A stretch of DNA of 64,000 nucleotides from contig JBBHKE010000323.1 of NCBI GenBank assembly GCA_037447655.1, positions 217,356 through 281,355 of the forward strand. Direction: 5' to 3'. This document shows, piece after piece, positions 1 through 11,403 of the stretch. Both the position numbers and the translations under genes were made by a program. This DNA is from Zygnema cylindricum (lineage: Eukaryota > Streptophyta > Zygnematophyceae > Zygnematales > Zygnemataceae). Under the pieces are notes generated by a model. It saw only the letters and a list, made by a program, of their open reading frames with translations. It did no database searches and was not told the DNA's origin. The first letter of the stretch is position 1. Each line of letters begins with the position of its first letter.

Positions 1-140
1 TCTGATGGGAAGTTTGTCGACAGTTTAAGGTGATTTTGTTTATTTTGGAGTAATCTGTGCTGTCGCAAACACAGCTGTTTGAAGGGTAGTCTGTGGTGCT
101 TCCGTGAGTAATCCATGGCTGAAATAGGCTATGGACAACA
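1..140 (+). repeat. 5' LTR of element A, 3' end only
   Basis: This stretch matches the last part of the LTR at 2653-3986, ending in the same GGCTATGGACAACA. It carries the gag start codon at 115, so the coding region begins inside the LTR. Most of the LTR lies upstream of the window. Confidence 0.85.
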
Positions 141-1350
141 GGTTATGGGCCCACACCCATGGCTACCCATATTTGATGGATCAAAATATCACTACTGGAA
201 GGATGCACTCGAGAGCTACTTCGAGATGATGGAGCTAATGGATGTGGTGGACGGTACCTTGTCCGAAACATCAAATGGATGGAAAAGGAAAAATCATGAG
301 TGTGTAAGGGTTATCAAGAACTCCTTGACTGAGGATTTGGTAATGTCATACTTAAGTTTTAAAAGGGCATGTGAATTATGGAAGTGCTTAGAATGTATGT
401 ATGCAAAGACTTCTTTATATCATTGGCTTAGCAATGTTACCAAAATAGTTGAATTCAAGTATGTAGGAGGTAGTATGGAGAAACAATGTATTGACTTACA
501 AGTATTATTTGCAGCAAATGATTTGGCAGGAGGAAACTTTACAGATGCCCAACAAGCTATATTATTAATGAGAAGTCTACCTAAAGAATATAAGAGTGCT
601 TTAGATCGATTGACTTTAATTGATAAAAGGGATTGGAGCTTAACTGTAGCAAGACGTGTTGTTCTAGATGAAGAGGCTAATAGAAAGGTTTTATCAAGTA
701 AGAGGAATATAAAGGAATCTAAGTCTCAGTTTCAGAAAATTAAAAAGAATAGCGAGTTCGGAGATCGGCAAAAGAATTGTTTTTATTGTAATGATTTGGA
801 ACATAACTTCAAGGTATGTCCGTCATATAAAAGTGCATGTGTTACAAGGAATTTCAGAGATGGATGGGACAACAACCTAGTTCGACCATCAACAAGAAGA
901 GAATCAAGTTCTTTCGTGAGTGAGAGACAAGACTCAAACGATGACAAAAGACATAGACAGTGTGTTGACAAATTTATTTACCTACCGACCTTCTATGTTG
1001 TTCGGAATGAGTAGAAGGAGGTGACAGAAAAGGATTTGGTGTCTGTCCCTTTTCCCGACAACAAATTGGTGAGTACTAAAGAGTTACAGGAGGAAGAGTT
1101 TATTAAAGTAAGGAAAAAGGACGAAAGAGAGAAGGACATGATTTTTGTGACCTTATCAAATGACAAATCGGTGAGTGAAAGTTGCCTACAAGAAAGTTTG
1201 TTAACTAAAGCAAGAGGAGTTGAAGGAAGAGATGGACACTTAGAAGCAGAAACTAGAAATAAGGTGGATGTGGAAATTGGTGAACTAGGAAAAGAACAAA
1301 GAAAAACTGTTCAAAAAATTGGATTGAGAAAAGAAAGTTTGTGGGAGTGA
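115..1350 (+). pseudogene. Gag-like protein of element A, with one in-frame stop
   Basis: The first ATG (115) lies inside the LTR and the frame runs straight through the primer-binding site. Residues 1-190 look like the UBN2/DUF4219-type Gag of Copia elements (PIFDGSKYHYWK near the start). A CX2CX4HX4C zinc knuckle follows at about residues 222-235 (CFYC...H...C). The frame meets TAG at 1012-1014, then continues in the same frame as a Lys/Glu-rich segment to 1350. The matching codon in element B is a sense codon, so the stop is probably a later mutation. Gag would package the element RNA into virus-like particles. No pol domain follows. Confidence 0.8.
141..154 (+). other. Primer-binding site, internal initiator-tRNA type
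   Basis: GGTTATGGGCCCAC starts immediately after the LTR end. It is complementary to the anticodon stem-loop of eukaryotic initiator tRNA-Met (CTGGGCCCATAACC) at 13 of 14 positions, not to its 3' acceptor end. This is the half-tRNA priming arrangement known from Drosophila copia. Confidence 0.75.
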
Positions 1351-2652
1351 AAAATGTAATAGAAATGGAAACGTTAGAAATATAGGAAAGGGAAATAGGA
1401 AAAAAAGAGTGCAGCTGAAAAGAAGAAGATTCAATTTGAAATTTCTCAGATGAATGAAGTTAATGGGGATAGCAAATCTACGAAGTAAAACATAGAGGTA
1501 AAACAGAAAATTAATATTTTTGACATTAAACGAGTAGAAAACTGTGACAGAAATGAAAATTTTCAGAAAAGACAAAAGATAATGAAGAAAACAAAGAGAA
1601 GATGCAATATTCAACGGATCAAGGGCAGAAGAAAGCATGCTCATAAAGTGATTAAGAGAAGAGAGCGGGAGAAGTGATTTTTTGGAGAACATGAATTTAT
1701 AGAAATCTTAATTTTGAAAAAACTTATATTACAGGCATGTCTTATAAAGACAAGCTCCTTTTTACATTCAATATTTTGGTAGGATTTTAGATTTAATGTT
1801 ATTCCTTGTTGAGTTAGTTGAAAAGAAACAAAAAGTGTTATTTTTGTATTTTTGAAAACGAATGAGGTAGCAAAAGCAGTGGTGAAACATCGGAAGCAGA
1901 TCACGTCGCGAAGCAGCACAGCAGCGCAGCGGATGACGTGGAAGTATCTGATAGGGGAGGAGGTACAATAGTTGTTTGATGAAAGTGGGTAGAAGATAGA
2001 TATTTTTGACAAATACTGATCATATGACTAAGTGACAATTACGGGTGGAATTCAGAGTTACTAGAGAGGTGTTATATCATTATTGAAATGACAATTTGAC
2101 GTTTATGGCATAGGGGTTGCTGTTACGGGACGATATTCAAATCTGTTAGTCTGTAAAATTCATAGAAATTAAGGAAATAGTTGATAAAGTTTTTCGTGGA
2201 AGACAAAGAGTGTTTGAATATTCAATAATTAGCTCGGTAAAGAGGCAGTTGTCAAGAAGGGGAAGTTTGGAAGACAAGGCACGAATGCAGCGGAAGCAGT
2301 GGAGAATTAGCGGATGCAGTTCGCTTCGAAACGCAACAACGACTTATAGCAACGCATCGGAAAAAGTGGTGTTATACCGTTAATGAAAGTGATAATATCA
2401 CATTAATGACTTACGTGGAGCTGTTACAAGACAAATTCTACAAGGTGGTGGTTTTCACCAAGGCAAATGGGACATGGCGACGTCAACAAAAAAGTGGTGA
2501 TGTATTGTTTTGGCAAATATTTTTGAATCATTAAAAGTGGAGGTTGATAGAGAATTTTTAATCTCCAAATATTTTACTTTCTTCATTTTGTTTGTATCTC
2601 CATTAGGGTAGAAATATTTGCATGGACTACTGAGTCTAAAGCTTTAGGGGAG
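1351..2652 (+). other. 3' internal region of element A, no intact coding
   Basis: This is AT-rich, Lys-codon-rich decayed sequence between the gag tail and the 3' LTR. The equivalent part of element B keeps more open reading frame (to 9758), so this is probably the eroded end of the same long ORF plus untranslated DNA. The polypurine tract ends at 2652. Confidence 0.6.
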
Positions 2653-3986
2653 TGTTGGAATTGAAAGCTTTAGTTCTCAGTAGATGAGGCTATGAGGAGG
2701 AAGTTAAGGGTGAAAGGAGCAGCTGCTAGAGATGCGATGTCAAAATAGTGCAGCATAGCAGTAGACGCTGCATATTGTTTTCATATTGCGCTGCGATGTC
2801 GAACTAGCGCAGCGTAGCAACATAGCATTACACGATGCATATTTTTATAGGTGCACGAAACTAAATTTCCAGGGGAGTGTTGTTTTGAAAAGTTTGTTTC
2901 GTGCGTACGCGACAGTTCGTGCGCTATGGAATTTAATGTGGAGGTTCGAATGGATTCATGGATTGGGGGAGCGAACGAACGGATATAACTTAAGTGATGT
3001 AAAAGACTCACTGAGTGGCGTGTACAAGCATTGACAAATGGACGGCGGATCGCGAAGCGATCCGATGTGGAATAAACGAAATGTTGAAACAGGCACCACC
3101 GGTACGGCGCAGTTGGGACCCAAACAGGACAACGCAACTGCGGATATTTTGGATGAATATGCGCCGCCGGTACGGAGCAACTGCGACGCAGACGAGTCAA
3201 CGCAGCTGCGGTTACCTTGATATGATTCGCACGGACAAAGCATCTGACGCAGCTGCGGATAATGTAACTAGTATAGATTTTGAGTAATGATATTTGTTTA
3301 GTGGTAACTTAGTGGTAGCTTGGTTTTTGACGTATGAAGATTGTGGAGATCTCGGTGTAAATACTATGTACAACATAGGTTTGTATTTTTGCTAATTAGT
3401 TGTTAGTGTAGATTTGTTCGGTCTTACATACCTCGAACTATTCGGGTATACTTACAATAGTTTAGGTAGATGGTAGATACCGTACGGCTGGTATGCCTCC
3501 GTACATTCAGTAGTGAACTCTCTGAGTATAACTTGTAGGACTTAGAATATTTTGAGTATCACAGTCAAGTTTAATCAAAGCAATGGCACTCTGTTTTCTG
3601 CATCTTTGACCTATTGGTGTGATCACTCTGTTTGGTGCATTCATGTAAAACTTTGTGGGGATATTCTATAATATAGAATATATATTTGCGTAAAGTTTCT
3701 TACTATTCAGGAATCTCTGTAATATTCTGTGAGCCGTCTAAGTGGTTAGTTTGTGAAGCTGTCAGCTGTTTTTGTGAAACTCTGGAGCTTATATCTTCTA
3801 TATTCCTTGGTGGATTTGGCTGTAACTTTGGGAGCTTACAGTTTATATGTATACTGCCTATTGGTGCAGTTTAAGGTGATTTTGTTAATATTGGAGTAAT
3901 CTGTGATGTCTGAAATACAGCTGTTTGAGGGGTAGTCTATGAGGCTTCCGAGTGTAGTCCATGGCTGAAATAGGCTATGGACAACA
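2653..3986 (+). repeat. 3' LTR of element A (1334 bp)
   Basis: The LTR runs from TGTTGGAATTG to GGACAACA. Its U3 holds two direct copies of a GC-rich block of about 65 bp (near 3090-3215) with repeated CAGCTGCG-like words. A hairpin-capable GTACGG...CCGTAC block follows near 3482-3510, shared with the autonomous Copia LTR at 14307. Near 2877 there is an internal second copy of the LTR start (GGGGAGTGTTGTTTTGAAAAG-like), which suggests the LTR was extended at its 5' end. The 3' end encodes the first nine residues of Gag. Confidence 0.85.
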
Positions 3987-6841
3987 GTTAGCGCTAACAA
4001 GATTTGTTATCTAAACTACAAAACTTGTTAGCGCTAACAAGAACTGTTTTCTAAACTACACAAACTGTTAGCGTTAACAGAAATTATTATATACACTACA
4101 CAAACTGTTAGCGCTAACAGGAATTGTTACCTAACTTACACAAACTGTAAGCGTTAACAAGAATTGTAACCTAACTTGCACAAACTATTAGCGCTAATAG
4201 GAATCGTTATCTAAAATACACAAACTGTTAGCCTTAACAGGAATTGTTATCTAAACTACACAAACTGTTAGCGCTAACAGGAATTGTTACCTAACTTACA
4301 TAAACTGTTAGCGCTAACAAGAATTGGAACCTAACTTACACAAACAATTAGCGCTAACAAAAATGGTTATCTAAACTACACAAACTGTTAGCGCTTACAA
4401 GAATTGTAACCTTACTTACACAAATTGTTAGCGCTAAGAGGAATTCTTATCTAAACTACACCCACTATTACCCCTTACAGTAATTGTTATCAAACTTACA
4501 CAACTGTTAGCGCTAACAGGAATTGTTATCAATATTTCACAAACTGTTAGCGCTAAAAGAATTGTAACCTAACTTACACAAACTTTTACCGCTAACAAGA
4601 TTGTTATCTAAACTACACAAACTGTTAGAGCTAATAAGAATTGTAACCTAAATTACATAACTTGTTAGCGCAAACTAGAATTGTAACCTAAACTACACAA
4701 ACTTTTAGCGCTAACAAGAATTGTAACCTAACTTATACATTTATTAGCGCTAACAGGAATTCTTATCTAAACTACACAAACTGTTAGCGTTAACAAGAAT
4801 TGTTATCTATACTACACCCACTATTACCACAAACAGTAATTGTTATCTAACTTACACAACTGTTACCGCTAACAAGATTTGTTACCAAACTTACACAAAC
4901 TCTTAGCGCTTACATGAATTGTTACCTAACTTACACAAATAGTTAGCGCTAATAAGAATTGCTACCTAACTTACAGAAGTTGTTACCGTTAACAAGAATT
5001 GTCACCTTGATTACAAAAACTGTTAGCGCTAACAAGAATTGTCACCTTAATTACACAAACTATTAGCGCTAACTGGAATTGTTATCTAAACTACAAAAAC
5101 TGTTAGCGCTAACAGGAATTGTTACCTAGCTTACACAAACTGTGAGCGCTAACATGAATTGTAACCTTACTAACAGAAACTGTTAGTGCTTACAAGTATT
5201 GTAACCTAACTTACACAAACAATTAGCGTTAACAGAAATTGTTATCTAACTTACACAACTATTAGCGCTAACAAAAATTGTTACCTATATTACACAAACT
5301 GTTAGCGCTAAAAGAATTGTAACCTAACTTATACAAACTTTTAGCCTAACAAGATTGTTATCTAAACTACACAAATTGTAAGAGCTAATAAGAATTGTAA
5401 CCTAAATTACACAAACTATTAGCGCTAACAAGAATTGTTATCTAAAATACACAACTTGTTAGCGCAAACTAGAATTGTAACCTAAACTACACAAACTGTT
5501 AGCGCTAACATGAATTGTTACCTAACTTACACAAACTGTTAACGCTAACAAGAATTGTTACCTAACTTACACAAAGCTAACAAGAATTATAACCTTACTT
5601 ACAGAAACTGTTAGTGCTTACAAGAATTGTAACCTAACTTACACAAACTGTTAGCGCTAACAGGAATTGTTATCTATACTACACAAACTGTTAGCACTTA
5701 CGAAATTGTAGCTTAACTTACACAAATTGTTAGCGCTAACAATAATTGTTACTTAACTTACACAAACGGTTAGCGCTAATGTGAATTGTAACCTAAATTA
5801 CACAAACTGCTAGCGCAAACAAAATTCTAACCTAACTTACACAAAATGTTAGTGCTGACAAGAATTGTTACCTATTTTATATTAAGTGTTAACGCTAACA
5901 ATTTTTTTTATCTAAATAACACAAACTGTTACCACTAAGAGGAATTGTTACCTAACTTACACAAATTGTTATCACTACCAAGAATTGTTATCTAAATTGC
6001 ACTAACTGTTAGCACTAACGGGTTTTACCTAACTTAGCACAATTTGTTAGCCCTAACAAGAAATGTAACCTAACTTACAGAAACTGTTAGCGCTCACAAA
6101 AATTGTTATCTAAATTACACAAAATGTTAGCGTTAACAAGAATTGTAACCTAACTTACACAAGCTTTTAGCGCTAACATGAATTGTTACCCAACTTATAC
6201 AACCTGTTAGCGCTAACAAGATTTTTTACCAAACTTACACAAACTATTAGCGCATACAGGAATTGTTACCTAGCTTACACAAACTGTTAGCGCTAACAAG
6301 AATTGTTTCGTTATTTACACAAACTATTAGCGCTAACAAGAATTGTTCTCTAAACAACACAAAATGTTAGCGCTAACATGAATTGTTACCTAACTTACAC
6401 AAATAGTTAGCGCTAACAGAAATTGTTACCTAAATTACACAAACTGTAAGCGTTAACAGAAATAGTAACCTAACTTACAGAAACCATTAGCGCTAACAAG
6501 AATTGTAACCTATCATAAACAACTATTAGCGCTAACAAGAATTGTTATCTAAACTACACAAACTGTTTGCGCTTATAGTAATTGTTACTTAATTTACACA
6601 AACGGTTAGCGCTAACAAGAATTTTTACCTGAATTACACAAATTTTTAGCGCTAACAATAACTCGTACCTAACCTACACAAACTGTTAGTGCTAACTATA
6701 ATTGTTACCTATTTTATAGAAATTGTTAGCGCTAACTAGCTTGTTATCTAAATTACACAAACTGTTAGCGCTAACAAGAATTGTTTCCTAACTTACACAA
6801 ATTGTTAGCGCTTACAAGAATTTTTATTTGAATTGCACAAA
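3987..6841. repeat. 40-bp satellite array with a palindromic core, about 70 units
   Basis: A head-to-tail array of a roughly 40-bp unit. Each unit has a TGTTAGCGCTAACA-type perfect palindrome, then (A/G)GAATTGTTA(C/T)CTAA and a TTACACAAAC tail. Units vary by substitutions and small indels, and the TTAGCGCTAA centre is the best-kept part. The array starts at the exact base after the element A LTR and ends inside the truncated LTR of element B. It has no spacers of unique sequence and no coding capacity. Confidence 0.95.
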
Positions 6842-7894
6842 ATTGATTCATGTGTTGGGAGAGGGAACGTATGGATATACCTTAATTGAATTAAAGGACT
6901 CTTTGAGTGGCTGAACAAGCATTGAGAAATGGACGGTGGATCGCGAAGCGATTCGATGTACAATAATCAAAATGTTGAAATAAGTGCCGCTGGTTCGGCG
7001 CAGCTGCGACACAGACAGGACAACGCAACTGTGGTTACTTTGGATAAATATGCGCCGCCGGTACGAAGCAGCTGTGGCGCAGATAAGAAAACTCTGTTGC
7101 TGCTATTTTTATATGATCTGTACGGATAACGCAACTTACGCAGCTGCGGATAAAATGACTAGCATAGATTCTGAGAAACGATGATTGTACAGGAATAGTT
7201 TCTTAGTGGTACCTTAGTGGTAGCTTGTTTTGTTTAATGTACGAAGGTTGCGAAGATGTCGGTGTAAATATTTTGTCCAACAGAGGTTTGTCTTTTTGCT
7301 AATTAGTTTATTAGTGTATATTTGCTCAGTCTAACATACCTCGAATTATTCGGGTATACTCACAATAGTTTAGGTAGATGGTAGATGCTGTACGGCTGGT
7401 ATGCCTCCGTACATTCAGTAGTGAACTCTCTGAGTATAACTTGTAGGACTTAGAATATTTTTATTATCACAGTCAAGTTTATCAAAGCAATGGCAAACTG
7501 TTTTCTGCATCTTTGACCTGTTGGTGTGATCACCCTTTTTAGAGTTTTCGTGTGAAACTTTGTGAAGTTATTCTATGATATAGAATCTATATGTGCGTGC
7601 AGTGTCATTCTATTCTGTAGTTTATGTAAGATTCTGTGAGAGGTCTAAGTGGTTAGTTTGTGAAGCTGTTAGCTATTTTTGTGAAACCCTAGAGCTTATA
7701 TGTTCTCGATTCCTTGGTGGATCTGGCTGTAACTTTGGAAGCTTAGAGTGTCTGTTGTATACTACCTATTTGTGTAGTTTGAGGAGGTTCTATTTATTGT
7801 GGAATAATCTGTGTTGTCTGCAACACAACTGTTTGAGGGGTAGTTTGTGGGGCTTCTAACTGTAGTTCATGGCTGAAATAGGCTATGGACAACA
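6842..7894 (+). repeat. 5' LTR of element B, truncated on its left
   Basis: Homology to the 3' LTR begins at ATTGATTCATG, equivalent to position 10465 of the 3' LTR. The missing left part is replaced by the satellite array. It keeps two copies of the GC-rich U3 block, whereas the 3' LTR of the same element has one. Confidence 0.85.
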
Positions 7895-9758
7895 GGTTAT
7901 GGGCCCACACCCATGGCTACCTATATTTGATGGATCAAAATATCACTAGTGGAAGTGTGCGCTCGAGAGCTACTTTGAGACCATGGAGCTAATGGATGTG
8001 GTGGATGGTACCTTGGCCGAAACATCAAACGGATGGAAAAGGAAAAATCAAATGTGTCTAATTGTTATCAAGAACTCCTTGAATGAGGATTTGGTAATGT
8101 CATACCTAAGTTTTAAAAGGGCAGTTGAATTATGGAAGAGCTTAGAATGTATGTATGCAAAGATGTCTTTACATCATTGGCTTAGCAGTGTTACCAAAAT
8201 AGTTGAACACAAGTATGTAGGAGGTAGTATGGAGAAACAATGTATTGACTTACAAGTATTATTTATAGAAAATGATTTGGCAGGAGGAAACTTTACAGAT
8301 GCTCAACAAGCTATCTTGTTAATGAGAAGTCTACCTAAAGATTATAAGAGTGCACTATATCGATTGACTTTAATTGATAAACAGGATTGGAGTTTAGCTG
8401 TAGCTAGACGGGTTGTTCTAGATGAAGAAGCTAATAGAAAGGTTTTATCAAGTGAAAGGAATATAAAGGAATCTAAGTCTCAGTTTCAGAAAAGTAAATG
8501 TAATAGTGAGTTCGGAGATCAGCCTAACAATTGTTTTTAGTATAATGATTTAGGACATATCTTCAAGGTATGTCCATCCTATAAAAGTGTATGTGTTACA
8601 AGGAATTTCAAAGATGGATGGGACAACAATCTAGACCGATCCCCAACAAGAAGAGAATCAAGTGCTTTCGTGAGTGAGGGTCAAGACTTGACAGATGATA
8701 AAAGGCATGCACCGTGTGTTGACGAATTTATTTATTTACCGACCTTCTGTGTTGTTCGGAATGAGGAGAAAGAGGTGACAGAAAAGGATCTAGTTACTAT
8801 GAATATTTCTTATGACAGAATGGTGAGTGACACATACTTACTAATGGAAGAGGCAACCATAATAAGAGGAGTCGAAGGAAGTGAAAGGCACATGGAAGCG
8901 GAAGAAACTGGAAAAATTATTATCACCGAAAACAGTGAAGAAAAAGAAGAGTGTGAAAAAGACTTGGTTTGTGTTACTTTTTCTTGTGATAAAATGGTAT
9001 ATGATTGTGACGTAGAGGGAGAAGAGATTCTTGAAGAAAGGGGAGTTAAAGAAGTAAACTTAAAATTGATTGAAGAAAATTCTTTAGAAAAAGAGAACAC
9101 TAAAATAAAAACATAACTTAGAGAAAGGGAAAAAGAAGATGATGAGATAGGAAAGAGTGAATTGACACAAAATGGGGAATTTACATCAGAAGTGTAAAAC
9201 ATTGTGGGTTTAAAAATTATTGAACTCAAAGAAAAACCGACAAAAAATGTTAAGAAAATAAGGCTAAGGAAGACAGTTCATGAGAGCGGAAAAAGTCATA
9301 ACTTTGGAGGAATATGGAAAATAGGAAAGAATACTAGGAAGAGGAAAGAGAAGCTACTTAAAAAGAGGATCAGAATGAATATGTTGAAAATAAATATAGT
9401 TAAGAGAAGTGGCAGATCTATGGAAAAAGACCAACTGAGAAAAATTTCACTTTATAGAGGTAAAGGGAAAGGAAACCATGGAAAAATTACAAAGTGTATG
9501 AACAGATCAGGAAGTCATAAGAAAACAAGGAAAGACAATTGGAGAAGAAAAATGTTACAAAATCGATCATACCGAAGAACGCATCTAGCAACGTTGAGAA
9601 AATGTGTGACAAAAAGAAGGGGAGACTTAAACGACCTTTCAAGAAATTTTAAAGGAATTTTGTGCAACAGCGTTAGTAACACACATCAAAAGAAAAGGAA
9701 GGCGTGGATGTATGTAACAGGTGAGAATGTGCGGCAATTGTTTGATAAAAGTGAGTAG
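7869..9758 (+). pseudogene. Gag-like protein of element B, with four in-frame stops
   Basis: A single reading frame of about 630 codons runs from the LTR-embedded ATG at 7869 to 9758. It is broken by TAG at 7947, TAG at 8538, TAA at 9114 and TAA at 9195. It begins with the UBN2-like Gag segment. The zinc knuckle lies just downstream of the second stop, with its first Cys kept before the stop and its second replaced by it. An acidic Glu/Lys-rich segment follows (to 9116), then a strongly basic Lys/Arg-rich tail (9204-9758). The layout implies the ancestral protein was a Gag with a long charged extension and no enzymatic domains. Confidence 0.75.
7895..7908 (+). other. Primer-binding site of element B
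   Basis: This is the same GGTTATGGGCCCAC as in element A, directly abutting the LTR end ACAACA. It is complementary to the initiator tRNA-Met anticodon arm. Confidence 0.75.
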
Positions 9759-10115
9759 AAGACAGATTTTTCCACAATTTTTGATAACATGGCTCAGTGA
9801 CGAATACGACTGGGAATTCGGATTTACAAGAGAAATGTTATAGCATTAATGAAGATGAGTTTGGTGTTTATGTCATAGGGGGAACTGGTACAAGACAAAA
9901 TTTTTAAGAAGGTAGAGGTTGGGAAATGGTAGCAGGCAGCGGAAGCAGTGGTGATGTGTTATTTTTTCTAAGTCTTTGCATGATGAGTAGTGGAAGTTGT
10001 GAAAGAGATTCTTCATTCTCTAAATATTTTTACGTCCTTGCTTTTGCATGTACCTCCATTAGGGTAGAAAGATTTGCACAGAGAGTGGAGTACTAAGTCT
10101 AAAGCTTTAGGGGAG

Positions 10116-11403
10116 TGTTGAATTTGAAAGCTTTAGTTCTCATTGGATGAGGCTGTAAAAGGGAAGATAAGGGAAAAGTAGCGCAACATGGCAACACAAT
10201 ATTGCACGCTGCGTTTCATATTCAAATTGGGCTGCGATGTCAAAGTAGCGCAGCATGGCAGCATAGCAGTACACGCTGCATTTCATAATTCATACTTGGC
10301 TGCGGTGTCGAACTAGCGCAGCATAACAGCATACCAATACACGCTGCATATTTTTCGGGTGCACGAAACTAAATTTTTGGGGGAGTGTTCTTTTGAAAAG
10401 TCAGTTTCGTGCGAACGTGACAGTTTGTGAGTAATTGCTAATTGCATTTAACATGGAGGTTTGAATTGATTCATGGGTTGGGGGAGCGAACGTACGGATA
10501 CACCTAAATTGAATTAAGGGACTCAGTCAGTGGCTGAACAAGCATTGAGAAATGGACGGCGGATCGCAAAGCGATCCGACGTGCAATAATAAAAATGTTG
10601 AAATATGCGCCGCCAGTATCGAACAGCTGCGGCGCAGATAAGACAACGCAGCTGCGGATAATATGATTAGTATAGATTCTGAGTAATGATGATTGTACGG
10701 TAATAGTTGCTTAGTGGTAAATGAGTGGTAGCTTGTTTTGTTTGACATACGAAGGTTGCAAAGATGTCGGTGTAAATATTCTGTTTAACAAAGGTTTGTA
10801 TTTTTGCTAATTAATTTATTAGTGTAGATTTGCTCAGTCTGACATACCTCGAATTATTCGGGTATACTCACAATAGTTTAGGTAGATGGTAGATACCGTA
10901 CGGCTGGTATGCCTCCGTACATTCAGTCGTGAACTCTCTGAGTATAACTTGTAGGACTTAGAATATTTTGAGTGGCACAGTCAAGTTTATAAAAGCAATG
11001 GCAGACTGTTTTCTGCATTTTTGACATGTTGGTGTGATCACCCTTGTTTGGTGTTTTCATGTGAAACTTTGTGAATTTATTATATGATATAGAATCTATA
11101 TGTGTGTGCAGTTTCATTCTATTCTGTTATTTCTATAAGATTCTGTAAGAGGTCTAAGTGGTTAGTTTGTGAAGGTGTCAGCTGTTTTTGTGAAACTCTG
11201 GAGCTTACATCTTCTAGATTTCTTTCTGAATTTGGCTGTTACTTTGGGAGATTACAGTTTCTATAGTTTACTGCCTTTTGGTGCAGTTTGAGGGGATTTT
11301 ATTTATTGTGAAGTAATCTGTGTTGTCTGAAACACAGCTGTTTAAGGGGTAGTCTGTGGTGCTTCCGAGTGTAGTCCATGGCTGAAATAGGCTATGGACA
11401 ACA
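10116..11403 (+). repeat. 3' LTR of element B (1288 bp)
   Basis: It begins TGTTGAATTTG after the tract AAAGCTTTAGGGGAG and ends GGACAACA. It has one copy of the GC-rich U3 block (near 10600-10660) and the GTACGG...CCGTAC hairpin block near 10898-10920. It also has the internal LTR-start-like copy near 10380 (GGGGGAGTGTTCTTTTG). Confidence 0.85.

Larger units (their letters stand above)
1..3986 (+). mobile_element. Non-autonomous gag-only Copia-type LTR retrotransposon (element A)
   Basis: This element consists of the last 140 bp of a 5' LTR (cut by the window edge), an internal region at 141-2652, and a complete 3' LTR at 2653-3986. The LTR begins TGTTG and ends ACAACA. A purine tract, AAAGCTTTAGGGGAG, sits directly before the 3' LTR, and a primer-binding site sits directly after the 5' LTR. 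The interior encodes only a Gag-like protein and a charged tail. I found no protease, integrase, reverse transcriptase or RNase H, so it resembles the TR-GAG class of non-autonomous elements. The overlapping ends of the two LTRs differ at many positions, which points to an old insertion. Confidence 0.85.
6842..11403 (+). mobile_element. Non-autonomous gag-only Copia-type LTR retrotransposon (element B)
   Basis: This is a second copy of the element A family: a 5' LTR lacking its first 349 bp or so (6842-7894), an interior (7895-10115) and a complete 3' LTR (10116-11403). The interior carries a Gag-like ORF with nonsense codons and no pol genes. The same primer-binding site (7895) and purine tract (just before 10116) are present. 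Sequence after the 3' LTR (GTTCC...) is the interior of a Harbinger-like MITE, so the LTR element block inserted into that MITE. Confidence 0.85.

Noticed and set aside
3987-6841. Regular short repeats, considered as a CRISPR array
   Set aside because: Units are contiguous and vary throughout, with no unique spacers, no cas genes and a eukaryotic setting. It is a satellite.
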